Source: JAQGMO01 sp050954505
GTDB taxonomy: Bacteria; Pseudomonadota; Gammaproteobacteria; Burkholderiales; Burkholderiaceae_D
Assembly (NCBI GenBank): GCA_050954505.1
Contig: JBPBPY010000256.1
Span: 1 to 14,030 of the forward strand
DNA length: 14,030 nucleotides
Reading direction: 5' to 3'
The notes under the pieces were generated by a model that did not search any database, had not been told where the DNA came from, and saw only the letters and a program-made list of their open reading frames with translations. A program made the position numbers and the translations under genes. Positions 6,844 to 13,121 of this stretch are shown piece after piece. The first letter of the stretch is position 1, and every line of letters begins with the position of its first letter.

Positions 6844-7432
6844 TTGCATCTCCTCCAAATAGTGCTACGTCGATGCCATCGCACAGACAGTGAATGATGA
6901 GCAGATGAACTTCCTGGATGCGCGCTGTGCGGTCGTGCGGCACGCAGATATGCACATCGCTTTCCGACAGCAGCCGGCCCATGTTGCCGCCGCCCTTGCC
7001 GGTCAGCGCCACCACGCGCATGTCGCGCTCCAGCGCCGCTTCCACGGCCGCCGCCACATTGGCGGAGTTGCCCGAAGTCGACAATGCCAGCAGGATATCG
7101 CCGGCCTGGCCAAAGGCCTGTACCTGCTTGGCAAAGATATCCTTGAAACTGTAGTCGTTGCCCACCGCCGTCATGATCGAGGTGTCGGTGGTCAGTGCCA
7201 TGCCCGGCAGCGGCAGGCGCTCGCGCTCGAAGCGGCCCACCAGCTCGGCGGCGAAGTGCTGGCAGTCGGCAGCCGAGCCGCCATTGCCGCAGGCAAGAAT
7301 CTTGTTCCCGTTCGACAGGGCAGTAAACATCAGTTCGACTGCTGCTTCAATCGCGGGCGAAAGCAGTTCGGCAGCCTGCATTTTCAGCTCGGCGCTTTCC
7401 TGGAAATGCTGGAGGATGCGTTGATTTATCAT
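6836..7432 (-). CDS. gmhA: SIS-domain phosphoheptose isomerase-like protein (GmhA/DiaA family)
   Basis: 198 aa, one SIS domain. Motifs: CGNGGSAADCQHFAAELVGRF (48-68), LALSTSGNSANV (115-126), ALTGKGGGNMG (142-152), RIQEVHLLIIHCLCD (171-185). GmhA converts sedoheptulose-7-phosphate to D-glycero-manno-heptose-7-phosphate for lipopolysaccharide core. DiaA, its paralogue, instead binds DnaA at initiation. The locus (yraN upstream, dolP downstream) is that of E. coli diaA, yet E63 and H181 match the GmhA catalytic Glu and His, where DiaA, as I recall it, has Ser and Asn. Both roles are therefore open, and gmhA is the better name on residues. The start is ATG at 7432, which overlaps by ATGA the end of an open frame crossing the 21-bp repeat. 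It has only a weak ribosome site, which fits coupled translation. Confidence 0.9.
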   Translation of the reverse strand: MINQRILQHFQESAELKMQAAELLSPAIEAAVELMFTALSNGNKILACGNGGSAADCQHFAAELVGRFERERLPLPGMALTTDTSIMTAVGNDYSFKDIFAKQVQAFGQAGDILLALSTSGNSANVAAAVEAALERDMRVVALTGKGGGNMGRLLSESDVHICVPHDRTARIQEVHLLIIHCLCDGIDVALFGGDAND

Positions 7433-7656
7433 GGTTCCGGGATTATAGAGGGTATCGGGCTGGACTGAGCCGCAGGCGATCCTATGGCAGCCGCAAGCGA
7501 TCCTGAGGCAACCGCAAGCGATCCTGAGGCAACCGCAGACCTAGGTAGGGCAGCCAGAGGCGATGCCGTGGCGGCTGCGGGCAACGGCATGGCCGCTGCA
7601 GGCGATGGTCTGGCGGCTGGCGCAGACAAAGCCGCAAAAGCCCGGCTGCGCCGAGC
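7429..7656 (-). other. Open frame through the yraN-gmhA spacer; possible repeat peptide (uncertain)
   Basis: The frame of yraN stays open for 75 codons beyond the yraN TGA and ends at a TGA that overlaps the gmhA ATG as ATGA. The only in-frame start codon between them that I see early is TTG at 7629, with no Shine-Dalgarno. The peptide would be Ala/Pro/Ser-rich with heptad repeats such as ASGSLAV and ASGSLAA. Because the underlying DNA repeats every 21 bp, all frames tend to stay open, so openness alone is weak evidence. On the opposite strand the same DNA reads ASDPEAT, ASDPEAT and related heptads. It could be a real coupled small gene, a readthrough tail, or noncoding. Confidence 0.2.
7470..7642. 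repeat. Degenerate 21-bp tandem array between yraN and gmhA
   Basis: The units at 7491-7511 and 7512-7532 are identical (they begin CCGCAAGCGATCC). The unit at 7470-7490 is a diverged copy. The array then continues in exact 21-bp phase: (A/G)GCGAT-like hexamers fall at 7475, 7496, 7517, 7559, 7580 (GGCAAC) and 7601, with one eroded unit at 7538. Units 7559-7579, 7580-7600 and 7601-7621 share a GGCxxx...TGGCSGCTG pattern. The last unit (7622-7642) is barely recognisable. Confidence 0.8.
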
Positions 7657-8049
7657 TCAAGCCACAATGACATTGCTGAGCCATTCCAGACGCTCGCCTT
7701 CGATGGCAACCACATCGAAACGGCAGGCTGGCGGTACACGAAAGCGCTGCAGGTAGACCTGCGCCGCAATCACCAGGCGCGCCTGCTTGGTCCGGGTCAC
7801 GCTGGCAGCGGCGCCGCCAAAACGGGTGTGCGCGCGACGGCGTACTTCAACAAACACCAGCATCTGCCCGTCGCGCATGACCAAGTCGATTTCACCACCC
7901 TTGCAGCGAAAATTGCGCGCCACCAGCGCCAGGCCCCGGCGTTGCAGATAATCGAGCGCGGCATCTTCGCCAGCCTGGCCGCGTTGCTGCTGGGCCGTGC
8001 GGCGACCGGTGGCGCTGCCGCCATCATGGTCGCCGCCGGCACCTTTCAT
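7657..8049 (-). CDS. yraN: YraN/UPF0102 family endonuclease-like protein
   Basis: 130 aa. The restriction-endonuclease-like fold of UPF0102 is recognised from GxxGEDAA(L) (24-32), ARNFRCKGGEIDLVMRDG (44-61) and the catalytic-type strand VFVEVR (65-70). E53, D55 and E68 with R70 occupy the D/E-x-K-like site; the last position is Arg here, where many relatives have Lys. The cellular role of the family is not settled; a nuclease acting on DNA or RNA is suggested by fold only. The C terminus (FRFDV-like RFDVVAIEG, 109-117) is typical and the length is normal. The start ATG overlaps the lpoA stop as ATGA (8046-8049), so translation is coupled to lpoA. It is followed by the 21-bp repeat spacer before gmhA. 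Confidence 0.92.
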   Translation of the reverse strand: MKGAGGDHDGGSATGRRTAQQQRGQAGEDAALDYLQRRGLALVARNFRCKGGEIDLVMRDGQMLVFVEVRRRAHTRFGGAAASVTRTKQARLVIAAQVYLQRFRVPPACRFDVVAIEGERLEWLSNVIVA

Positions 8050-9542
8050 GGTGCGATGGCTGGCACCACCTTGCCATCCTGGTAGATAGCGGAGGACTCG
8101 GTGCGCTCGAAGCGCGCCGGCCGCTCGGCCAGGTCGATGTCCAGTGTGCCGGTGACGCCATCGACCTGGAAGTCAAAACGCTTCTGGACGATTTCATGCG
8201 CCACGCGCTGCGCATCGATGCCCAGCGCATACAGGCGCTCCATGTCGGCGCTGCGGCGCTGGTCGGCAGCCACCGTCATGCGTGGGTAGATCATCACTGC
8301 AGGATGGTCGGCCGACAATTGCCACGGCATGTCGACCAGCTTGATGCCCGAGAGCAGCGGCCGGCCTTCGCTGGCAGTCCAGTCCGGCAGCGCCAGCGGA
8401 TTGAGTTGCGAGGTACCGTAGGTGGGCAGGTCGGTGCCGATCGACTCGCGCAACTGGCTGGCCTGGGCAGCGTCAAGCGCCAGGAACACCAGCGCTGGCC
8501 GATCGGCCTGTATCTTTTTGAGCAAGGTGGCGACATTGTTGGCATTCAGGTAGCCCGATGCCAGACCGAGTTCGGCATGTTCGACCACATGGCCACCGCC
8601 CTTGCGCATCCATTGCGCGGCAAAGGCACGCGCGGCGCGGCGCTGCCAGGCGATATTGGTGGAGACCACCAAGGCGCGTTGACCCAGGCTGTCGGCATCG
8701 GCCAGCATGGCCACCTGGCGGGCTTCGGCTTCCACCGACAAGCCGATGGAAACCATGTTGGCCGGCAGTTCGATTTCGGCATCACCCACGGCGTCGGCCT
8801 GCGCCAGCGCAATCGTCGGGCGCACCACCTTGCCACTTTGCGCAATTGCCGTCACACCGCTGCGCGACAATGGGCCGATGATGATGTCATAGTCGGCCAC
8901 TGCGGCATTGTAGGCAGCCAGCACCTGCTGCGCGGTGTCGCCGGTTTCAATGACTTCGACACTCATCTCGCCGGGCACGCCGCGCTCGTACGAAGCCATG
9001 AACCCGGACTGCACCACTTCGGCAGCGCGCCTCAACGCCTCCGAGCGCAGCGGCAGCAGCAGCGCCACCCGCATGCCGCCATTGCCATTGTTGAGGCTGG
9101 TTGTACTGCTGACGACCTTGCCATCGTCGGTCTTGGCAATGTTGGCCGGTGGCGGCTGGGCCTCGCCCTGTGCCTGTGCCTCGACCTGGGCCTGGGCTTC
9201 CGCCTTGAGCACGGCCACGGCGACGGGCGGCTCCGACGGGCGGCCGACAAACGCTTGCGGTGCCGGCGTGACCATCGGCGTGGCGATCGATTCGGTAACC
9301 GCTTCCGAGGCCGGCTCGGCAGCCGGCTGCGAGGGTGGCAGGGCGGCGACATTGGACTGCGCCGGCACATTGATCAGTGGTTTGGGTATCGAGCGCACCG
9401 GCGCGCGGCCCTGCCAGGTTGTGTTAGTGTTCGCACACGCGCACAATCCTGCAACGGCGGTTGCGAAGATGAGCGACTTCGTGGCTGCTTTCGCTGCTGT
9501 TTTCATGGCCGTCGCCGTTGCCAACCCGGTTGCCAGCTGCAT
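8046..9542 (-). CDS. lpoA: Penicillin-binding protein activator LpoA-like lipoprotein, short form
   Basis: 498 aa with this start. A lipoprotein signal ends at L-C-A-C (C36 here). A Pro/Ala/Glu-rich linker with AQ repeats (about 37-155) follows, then a periplasmic-binding-protein-like LppC/LpoA domain (about 157-495) opening MRVALLLPLRSEALRRAAE and including DIIIGPLSRSGV. E. coli LpoA (about 678 aa) contacts PBP1A from the outer membrane; its N-terminal TPR-like domain is missing here and only the C-terminal domain is present. Starts: ATG 9542 has GAGG 5 nt upstream and is used; ATG 9506 would give an ideal 24-residue signal without a ribosome site; ATG 9713 or 9788 would add an improbable Ala/Lys-rich extension, and the latter would overlap rsmI. 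First gene of the operon with yraN, gmhA and dolP, and divergent from rsmI as in E. coli. Confidence 0.85.
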   Translation of the reverse strand: MQLATGLATATAMKTAAKAATKSLIFATAVAGLCACANTNTTWQGRAPVRSIPKPLINVPAQSNVAALPPSQPAAEPASEAVTESIATPMVTPAPQAFVGRPSEPPVAVAVLKAEAQAQVEAQAQGEAQPPPANIAKTDDGKVVSSTTSLNNGNGGMRVALLLPLRSEALRRAAEVVQSGFMASYERGVPGEMSVEVIETGDTAQQVLAAYNAAVADYDIIIGPLSRSGVTAIAQSGKVVRPTIALAQADAVGDAEIELPANMVSIGLSVEAEARQVAMLADADSLGQRALVVSTNIAWQRRAARAFAAQWMRKGGGHVVEHAELGLASGYLNANNVATLLKKIQADRPALVFLALDAAQASQLRESIGTDLPTYGTSQLNPLALPDWTASEGRPLLSGIKLVDMPWQLSADHPAVMIYPRMTVAADQRRSADMERLYALGIDAQRVAHEIVQKRFDFQVDGVTGTLDIDLAERPARFERTESSAIYQDGKVVPAIAP

Positions 9543-9725
9543 TGCCGCCTCGGCGGTTGACTTAGCTGGCGACTGCGTTGCCGGCTTCCTTGCCCGCTTC
9601 GGCACCGGCTTGCCTGCCAGGCTGGCCGGACGTCCCGCTGCAAAGTCGCCGGCAGAGTTCGCCGCTGCATGCACCACGCTTCGAATTATTTTTTTCAACG
9701 TCTTGCCCACCATCTCACGCCCCCA
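9543..9725. other. lpoA-rsmI divergent spacer
   Basis: If the two chosen starts are right, this 183-bp spacer must hold both promoters. The only AT-rich patch is 9683-9699 (GAATTATTTTTTTC). I find no -35/-10 pair with good spacing on either strand. The minus strand is open and could encode an N-terminal extension of LpoA. Confidence 0.4.
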
Positions 9726-10628
9726 ATGACCGATTCCATCGCCAGCCCGTCCACGCCTTCCTCCCTGAGAGACGAAGTGGCCAGGCAAATTTATCCTGCT
9801 GCTGCATTATATGTGCTGGCAACCCCCATCGGAAACGTTGGTGACATCAGTATGCGCGCCTTGCAGGTGTTGGAGCAATGCGATGCGGTGGCATGCGAGG
9901 ATACCCGCAACACGGCGCAGCTGATGAACCGATATGGCCTGCACAAACCCTTGATCGCCGCGCACCAGCATAATGAACGCGAGGTCGCCGTGAAACTGGT
10001 GGCGCGGCTGGCCGCGGGCGAGCGCATCGTGCTGGTGTCGGACGCCGGCACGCCGGCCGTGTCGGACCCTGGAGCGCGCATCGTCGACGCCGTCATCGCC
10101 GCGGGCCTGCGCGTCATTCCAATCCCGGGGGCATCGGCTGCCATCACGCTGCTGTCGGCAAGCGGGCTGACCGACGAGCGGTTTTATTTTCATGGGTTTT
10201 TGCCGGCCAAGGCAAGGCAGCGCGACACCACGCTGGCGGGCTTGCGCACGCTGGCGGCCACACTGGTGTTCTATGAAGCGCCGCACCGCATCGTTGAAAC
10301 CGTCGATGCGCTGGCACTGGCGTTCGATCCGGCGCGGCAAATCGTTTTCGGGCGTGAACTGACCAAGCTGTTCGAACAGATCCACCGCTGCCCATTGAGC
10401 GAAGCTCCCGCCTGGCTGGCCGCCGACGCCAATCGCCAGCGCGGCGAGTTCGTGCTGCTGGTCGAGGGCGCGGCCGCCGACACCGATGCCGACACGCTGG
10501 AAGCACAGCGCATCCTGGCCATTCTGCTGGCCGAGTGTTCAGTCAGCCAGGCCGCATCGCTGGCGGCGCAGATTACCGGGCAAAAGAAGAATGCGCTGTA
10601 TGAAATGGCGTTGAAGATGAATGGTTGA
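9726..10628 (+). CDS. rsmI: 16S rRNA (cytidine1402-2'-O)-methyltransferase
   Basis: 300 aa SAM-dependent enzyme that methylates the ribose of C1402 in 16S rRNA, helping the fidelity of the decoding centre. Diagnostic segments of the RsmI/YraL tetrapyrrole-methylase fold are LYVLATPIGNVGDIS (28-42), ACEDTRNT (56-63), VLVSDAGTPAVSDPGARIV, VIPIPGASAAIT, FYFHGFLPAK, FYEAPHRI and FGRELTKLFEQ. Length is usual. Start: ATG 9726 avoids overlap with the lpoA promoter region; an upstream in-frame ATG at 9669 would add 19 unlikely residues. Neither has a clear Shine-Dalgarno. The N-terminal 27 residues are a variable Ser/Pro-rich lead. The gene is divergent from lpoA as in E. coli. Its stop overlaps by 8 nt the ATG of an open frame that crosses the 39-bp repeat array. 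Confidence 0.95.
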   Translation: MTDSIASPSTPSSLRDEVARQIYPAAALYVLATPIGNVGDISMRALQVLEQCDAVACEDTRNTAQLMNRYGLHKPLIAAHQHNEREVAVKLVARLAAGERIVLVSDAGTPAVSDPGARIVDAVIAAGLRVIPIPGASAAITLLSASGLTDERFYFHGFLPAKARQRDTTLAGLRTLAATLVFYEAPHRIVETVDALALAFDPARQIVFGRELTKLFEQIHRCPLSEAPAWLAADANRQRGEFVLLVEGAAADTDADTLEAQRILAILLAECSVSQAASLAAQITGQKKNALYEMALKMNG

Positions 10629-10830
10629 ACCTCTTTGGATCATGCGCCGCTTCAAACGCTGGCCGGCGGAAATCTCGGCTGGGGCCGGGATCGAGCCTGG
10701 ATATCCGGCTGCGGCATCAGGCTTCGGCATCCAGCTTGAATATCAAGCTGCGGCATCGGGGACCGGCACCGAGCTTGCGCATCGAGCACCTGCAGCAGGC
10801 AACCCGATCAGGCAACCGCAGCCTGTTTGA
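10621..10830 (+). other. Open frame overlapping the rsmI stop and crossing a 39-bp repeat (uncertain small gene)
   Basis: ATG at 10621 overlaps the last 8 nt of rsmI (ATGGTTGA) and the frame runs 69 codons to TGA at 10828, ending 23 nt inside the convergent azoR. The predicted peptide has three 13-residue repeats: GIEPGYPAAASGF, GIQLEYQAAASGT, GTELAHRAPAAGN. The ribosome site is weak (GAAGA, 5 nt). It has no signal peptide or known domain. Overlap with the rsmI stop would allow coupled translation, but a noncoding repeat is equally possible. Confidence 0.22.
10687..10803. repeat. Three tandem 39-bp units between rsmI and azoR
   Basis: Units lie at 10687-10725, 10726-10764 and 10765-10803. 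Counting by hand, units 1 and 2 agree at 29 of 39 positions, sharing TATC...GCTGCGGCATC; unit 3 is more diverged, about two thirds identical to unit 2. No insertions or deletions are needed to align them. Confidence 0.7.
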
Positions 10831-11425
10831 TCGCAGCGCCCAGCGATTCGACAAAGTGCTCCATGGTCTGTTCACCCAGATCGACTGACTTGGCACCGCC
10901 ACTGGCAACAAAGCTGACGTCGGTGATGCCGATAACGCCGAGTACAAGGCGCAGGTATTGGGTGGCAATGTCGCGATCATGGATGGGTGACCCCTCGGTG
11001 TACACGCCACCTGACGCAATCAGGACGCTGGCCTTCTTTCCGGTCACCAGGCCGCGTCCATCGAAGCCCAGGGTCAAACCCTTGCGCACCACATGGTCGA
11101 TCCAGGCCTTGAGCACCGCTGGCACGTTGTAGTTGTAGACCGGCGTGGCGATCAGGACATGATCGGCGGCGAGCAACTCGGCCACCAGTTCGTTCGAGAG
11201 TTGCAACTGCTTCACCATTTCCGGCGATTGCTGATTTTCCGGGGTGAAGTAAGCTTGCAGCCAGGCGGCGTTGACGAATTGAAGTCCGGCTTCCATCAAG
11301 TCGCGCTCAATGACTTCACCATCCGGATGGGCGGCACACCACTCCATGACAAAACGGCGTGTCATGTTGCGGGAGACAGAGAGTGGACCACGGGGACTGG
11401 TCTCGACGACCAGGAGTTTTGTCAT
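10808..11425 (-). CDS. azoR: FMN-dependent NADH-azoreductase / quinone reductase
   Basis: 205 aa flavodoxin-fold enzyme (AcpD family) that reduces quinones and azo compounds by two electrons from NAD(P)H, usually as a thiol- or quinone-stress defence. Seen: the FMN phosphate loop TSPRGPLSVSR (9-19), the diagnostic flavin-binding TPVYNYNVPAVLKAWID (94-110) followed by HVVRKGLTLGF, and ASGGVY (137-142). Length fits the family (about 200). Start: ATG 11425 has AAAGG 9 nt upstream; ATG 11434 sits on top of that site and an earlier ATG at 11485 gives an unlikely Cys-rich lead. Divergent from a LysR-type gene, the usual layout for an azoR-like gene controlled by its neighbour. On the minus strand TTGAAA and TATATT are only about 14 bp apart, so the promoter is uncertain. 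Confidence 0.92.
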   Translation of the reverse strand: MTKLLVVETSPRGPLSVSRNMTRRFVMEWCAAHPDGEVIERDLMEAGLQFVNAAWLQAYFTPENQQSPEMVKQLQLSNELVAELLAADHVLIATPVYNYNVPAVLKAWIDHVVRKGLTLGFDGRGLVTGKKASVLIASGGVYTEGSPIHDRDIATQYLRLVLGVIGITDVSFVASGGAKSVDLGEQTMEHFVESLGAAIKQAAVA

Positions 11426-11543
11426 GAGTGTCATCCTTTGAAGAGGTTGAAAACAGCAAACGCATGCCAGTCCGGCGCCATGCATCCGACAATATAGCGC
11501 CGCGAAACCTTTTCAAATAGAGATTAAAATGTGATCAACTCCA

Positions 11544-11632
11544 TCTGCAATTGTGATGGGTCCACTGTGGAGAAATCTTTTGATTGGAAGCCTGACGCTG
11601 GATCAGCTGCTGGTCCTGGTCACAATTGCAGA
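11544..11632. promoter_or_regulatory. 13-bp perfect inverted repeat framing the LysR start; LysR-box-like
   Basis: TCTGCAATTGTGA (11544-11556) and its exact reverse complement TCACAATTGCAGA (11620-11632) are separated by 63 bp. Each has the T-N11-A form of LysR boxes and a CAATTG core. The GGAG ribosome site (11569-11572) and the proposed TTG start (11580) lie in the loop. It may be a pair of operator sites for the regulator or an RNA stem over the start. Confidence 0.45.
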
Positions 11633-12473
11633 GACGGGAAGCTTTTCTGCCGCCGGGCGCAAGCTGGGCCGCGTCCAGTCCGCCATCAGCCAGGCCATTG
11701 CCACGCTTGAAGATGTACAGGGCGTAGTACTGTTCGACCGCGCTGGCCACCGTCCGAACTTGACGGAAACCGGCAGGGTGCTGGTCGAGCAAGCGCGCCT
11801 GGTCCTGGCAAGCGCTGCCCGCTTCGAGGGCGTGGCGATGGGAACCCGCTCGGGCCTGGAACCCGAACTGGTCATCGCAATTGATCCCCTGGTTCCGACG
11901 GCTCCGTTGATCGCAAGCCTGTCCGTATTGAACGCAAGGTTTCCAGATCTGCCTATCAGCTTCTCCACGGAAGGTCTTGGCGGTTCCGTCAGGCGCTTGC
12001 GCAGCAACCCCGCCGCCATCGGCATTTGTCTGCTGCTGCCGTCGATTCCCGATGACATTGCCGCTTATCCGCTTTTGCGCATTGGCATGCAGGCGGTCGT
12101 GGCGCGAGGACATCCTCTTGCAGCGCTGGGGCGTCCGGTCACCGCAACGGACCTGGAGCCGCATGTCCAGCTTATCCTGTCGGACCCGATCAACCCGGGT
12201 GGGGAAAATTTTGGCGTCGCGGGTGGAAAGCTTTGGCGCTTTGTCGATCTTGGCCGGCGCCTGGATTTCCTGCTCGGCGGTTTCGGCTGGTGCCGCATGC
12301 CTGACCATCTGGTGTCGCCAATGATTGCCTCGGGAGACCTCACCGTCCTGGAAGTGGAAAACGATCCAACGCCTCGCGAAGGACTGACAATTTATGCGGC
12401 GCATCAGCGCAGCCGCCCACTCGGGACCGCCGGGCGATGGCTGCTGGATGACCTCAGGCAACGCCTGTCTTGA
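11580..12473 (+). CDS. LysR-type transcriptional regulator
   Basis: 297 aa with this start. The N-terminal winged HTH (about residues 4-62) reads LTLDQLLVLVTIAETGSFSA, then GRKLGRVQSAISQAIATLED and LFDRAGHRPNLTETGRVLVEQA, the standard LysR DNA-binding pattern. A periplasmic-binding-like effector domain follows (about 88-290). The effector cannot be predicted; a quinone or other substrate of the divergent azoR is a reasonable guess. Start: TTG 11580 has GGAG 7 nt upstream and gives the usual MIGSLTLDQL opening. GTG 11553 or ATG 11556 would add nine or eight residues but lack a ribosome site. The 13-bp inverted repeat lies on both sides of this start, which suggests autoregulation. It converges on the kinase-like gene. 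Confidence 0.92.
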   Translation: MIGSLTLDQLLVLVTIAETGSFSAAGRKLGRVQSAISQAIATLEDVQGVVLFDRAGHRPNLTETGRVLVEQARLVLASAARFEGVAMGTRSGLEPELVIAIDPLVPTAPLIASLSVLNARFPDLPISFSTEGLGGSVRRLRSNPAAIGICLLLPSIPDDIAAYPLLRIGMQAVVARGHPLAALGRPVTATDLEPHVQLILSDPINPGGENFGVAGGKLWRFVDLGRRLDFLLGGFGWCRMPDHLVSPMIASGDLTVLEVENDPTPREGLTIYAAHQRSRPLGTAGRWLLDDLRQRLS

Positions 12474-12525
12474 AGCAAACGTTGACGCATGTGTTACGCG
12501 ATGAGAAAAGGCGCGGGAATCCAAT

Positions 12526-12545
12526 GCAGCACCAGACAGTGCTGC
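12526..12545. terminator. Stem-loop between convergent lysR and kinase genes
   Basis: GCAGCAC (12526-12532), loop CAGACA, GTGCTGC (12539-12545): a perfect 7-bp stem in the 74-bp convergent spacer, two nt from the kinase stop codon. No T run on either strand, so termination is plausible but unproven. Confidence 0.4.
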
Positions 12546-12547
12546 CA

Positions 12548-13057
12548 TCACATGCGGGTGGGTTTGTAGAATTGCGCCGCAAACGCTGTGACGGCGCTAC
12601 GGGATCGGAGAATTTTCTTTTCACCTGCAAAGTTTTCGAAGATGGCAGCATGACCGGAAAACGAACTCGATCCCTGGCGGGTTGAATAGGTTTGTGCCCA
12701 ATCCAGCAACGCGGCAAAAGCCTCCCGGGTTGCGTTTCGGCGCATGCCACGCTGCCGGATGTTTGCCACGCATTGCGCCTCGTCGAGGCACAACCATACC
12801 AGCGCCGTCGCATCTGGCAAAATCTCGTCGATAAGCGAGCCATAGATGCCTTCGACCATCCATCGAGCGGTCGTCGAGGCCTGGCGCAGCATTTGCACCG
12901 CCTCGCCGCGATCGCGGGCGGCGCTGAAGCCGCCAGGTAGCCAGTAGATGAAATCAAGATCGATACACGAAACGCCCAAATGCCTCGCCAGGCGCTCGGC
13001 GAGCCAGCTTTTACCGGAACCGGAATTGCCTAAAATTATCGTTCTGGACAAATTCAT
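12548..13057 (-). CDS. P-loop kinase-like ATPase (adenylate-kinase/FlaR-like)
   Basis: 169 aa. The Walker A motif G10-N-S-G-S-G-K16-S17 is near the N terminus in MNLSRTIILGNSGSGKSWLA, followed by CIDLDFIYW (about 32-40), a family hallmark after the first helix. WMVEGIYGSLIDEILPDA (about 66-83) and VWLCLDE lead to a basic NIRQRG helix (about 100-105) where lid or phosphate-binding arginines of the fold are expected. Such proteins are annotated as AAA-family ATPases, adenylate kinases or topology-modulation proteins; the true substrate is not known and I do not assign one. The start is ATG 13057; a TTG codon immediately before it is less likely. No good Shine-Dalgarno is seen. It lies 64 bp downstream of hxlR on the same strand, so joint transcription is possible. 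Confidence 0.8.
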   Translation of the reverse strand: MNLSRTIILGNSGSGKSWLAERLARHLGVSCIDLDFIYWLPGGFSAARDRGEAVQMLRQASTTARWMVEGIYGSLIDEILPDATALVWLCLDEAQCVANIRQRGMRRNATREAFAALLDWAQTYSTRQGSSSFSGHAAIFENFAGEKKILRSRSAVTAFAAQFYKPTRM

Positions 13058-13121
13058 CAAAATGGCCGAGAGGTGGAAAATGACTTGAATGCCTGTTGCT
13101 TGCCGATGACTACTTGCCGCC

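Noticed and set aside
7442..7447. TATAAT on the minus strand just before gmhA as a promoter giving a leaderless mRNA
   Set aside because: No -35 match at 16-18 bp (best reads GCTCAG), and operon context makes readthrough from lpoA-yraN more likely.
8196..9560. Very long open frame on the + strand opposite lpoA
   Set aside because: It is the antisense shadow of a GC-rich gene: His/Arg/Gly-rich, no known motif, and the minus frame has clear LpoA and lipobox signals.
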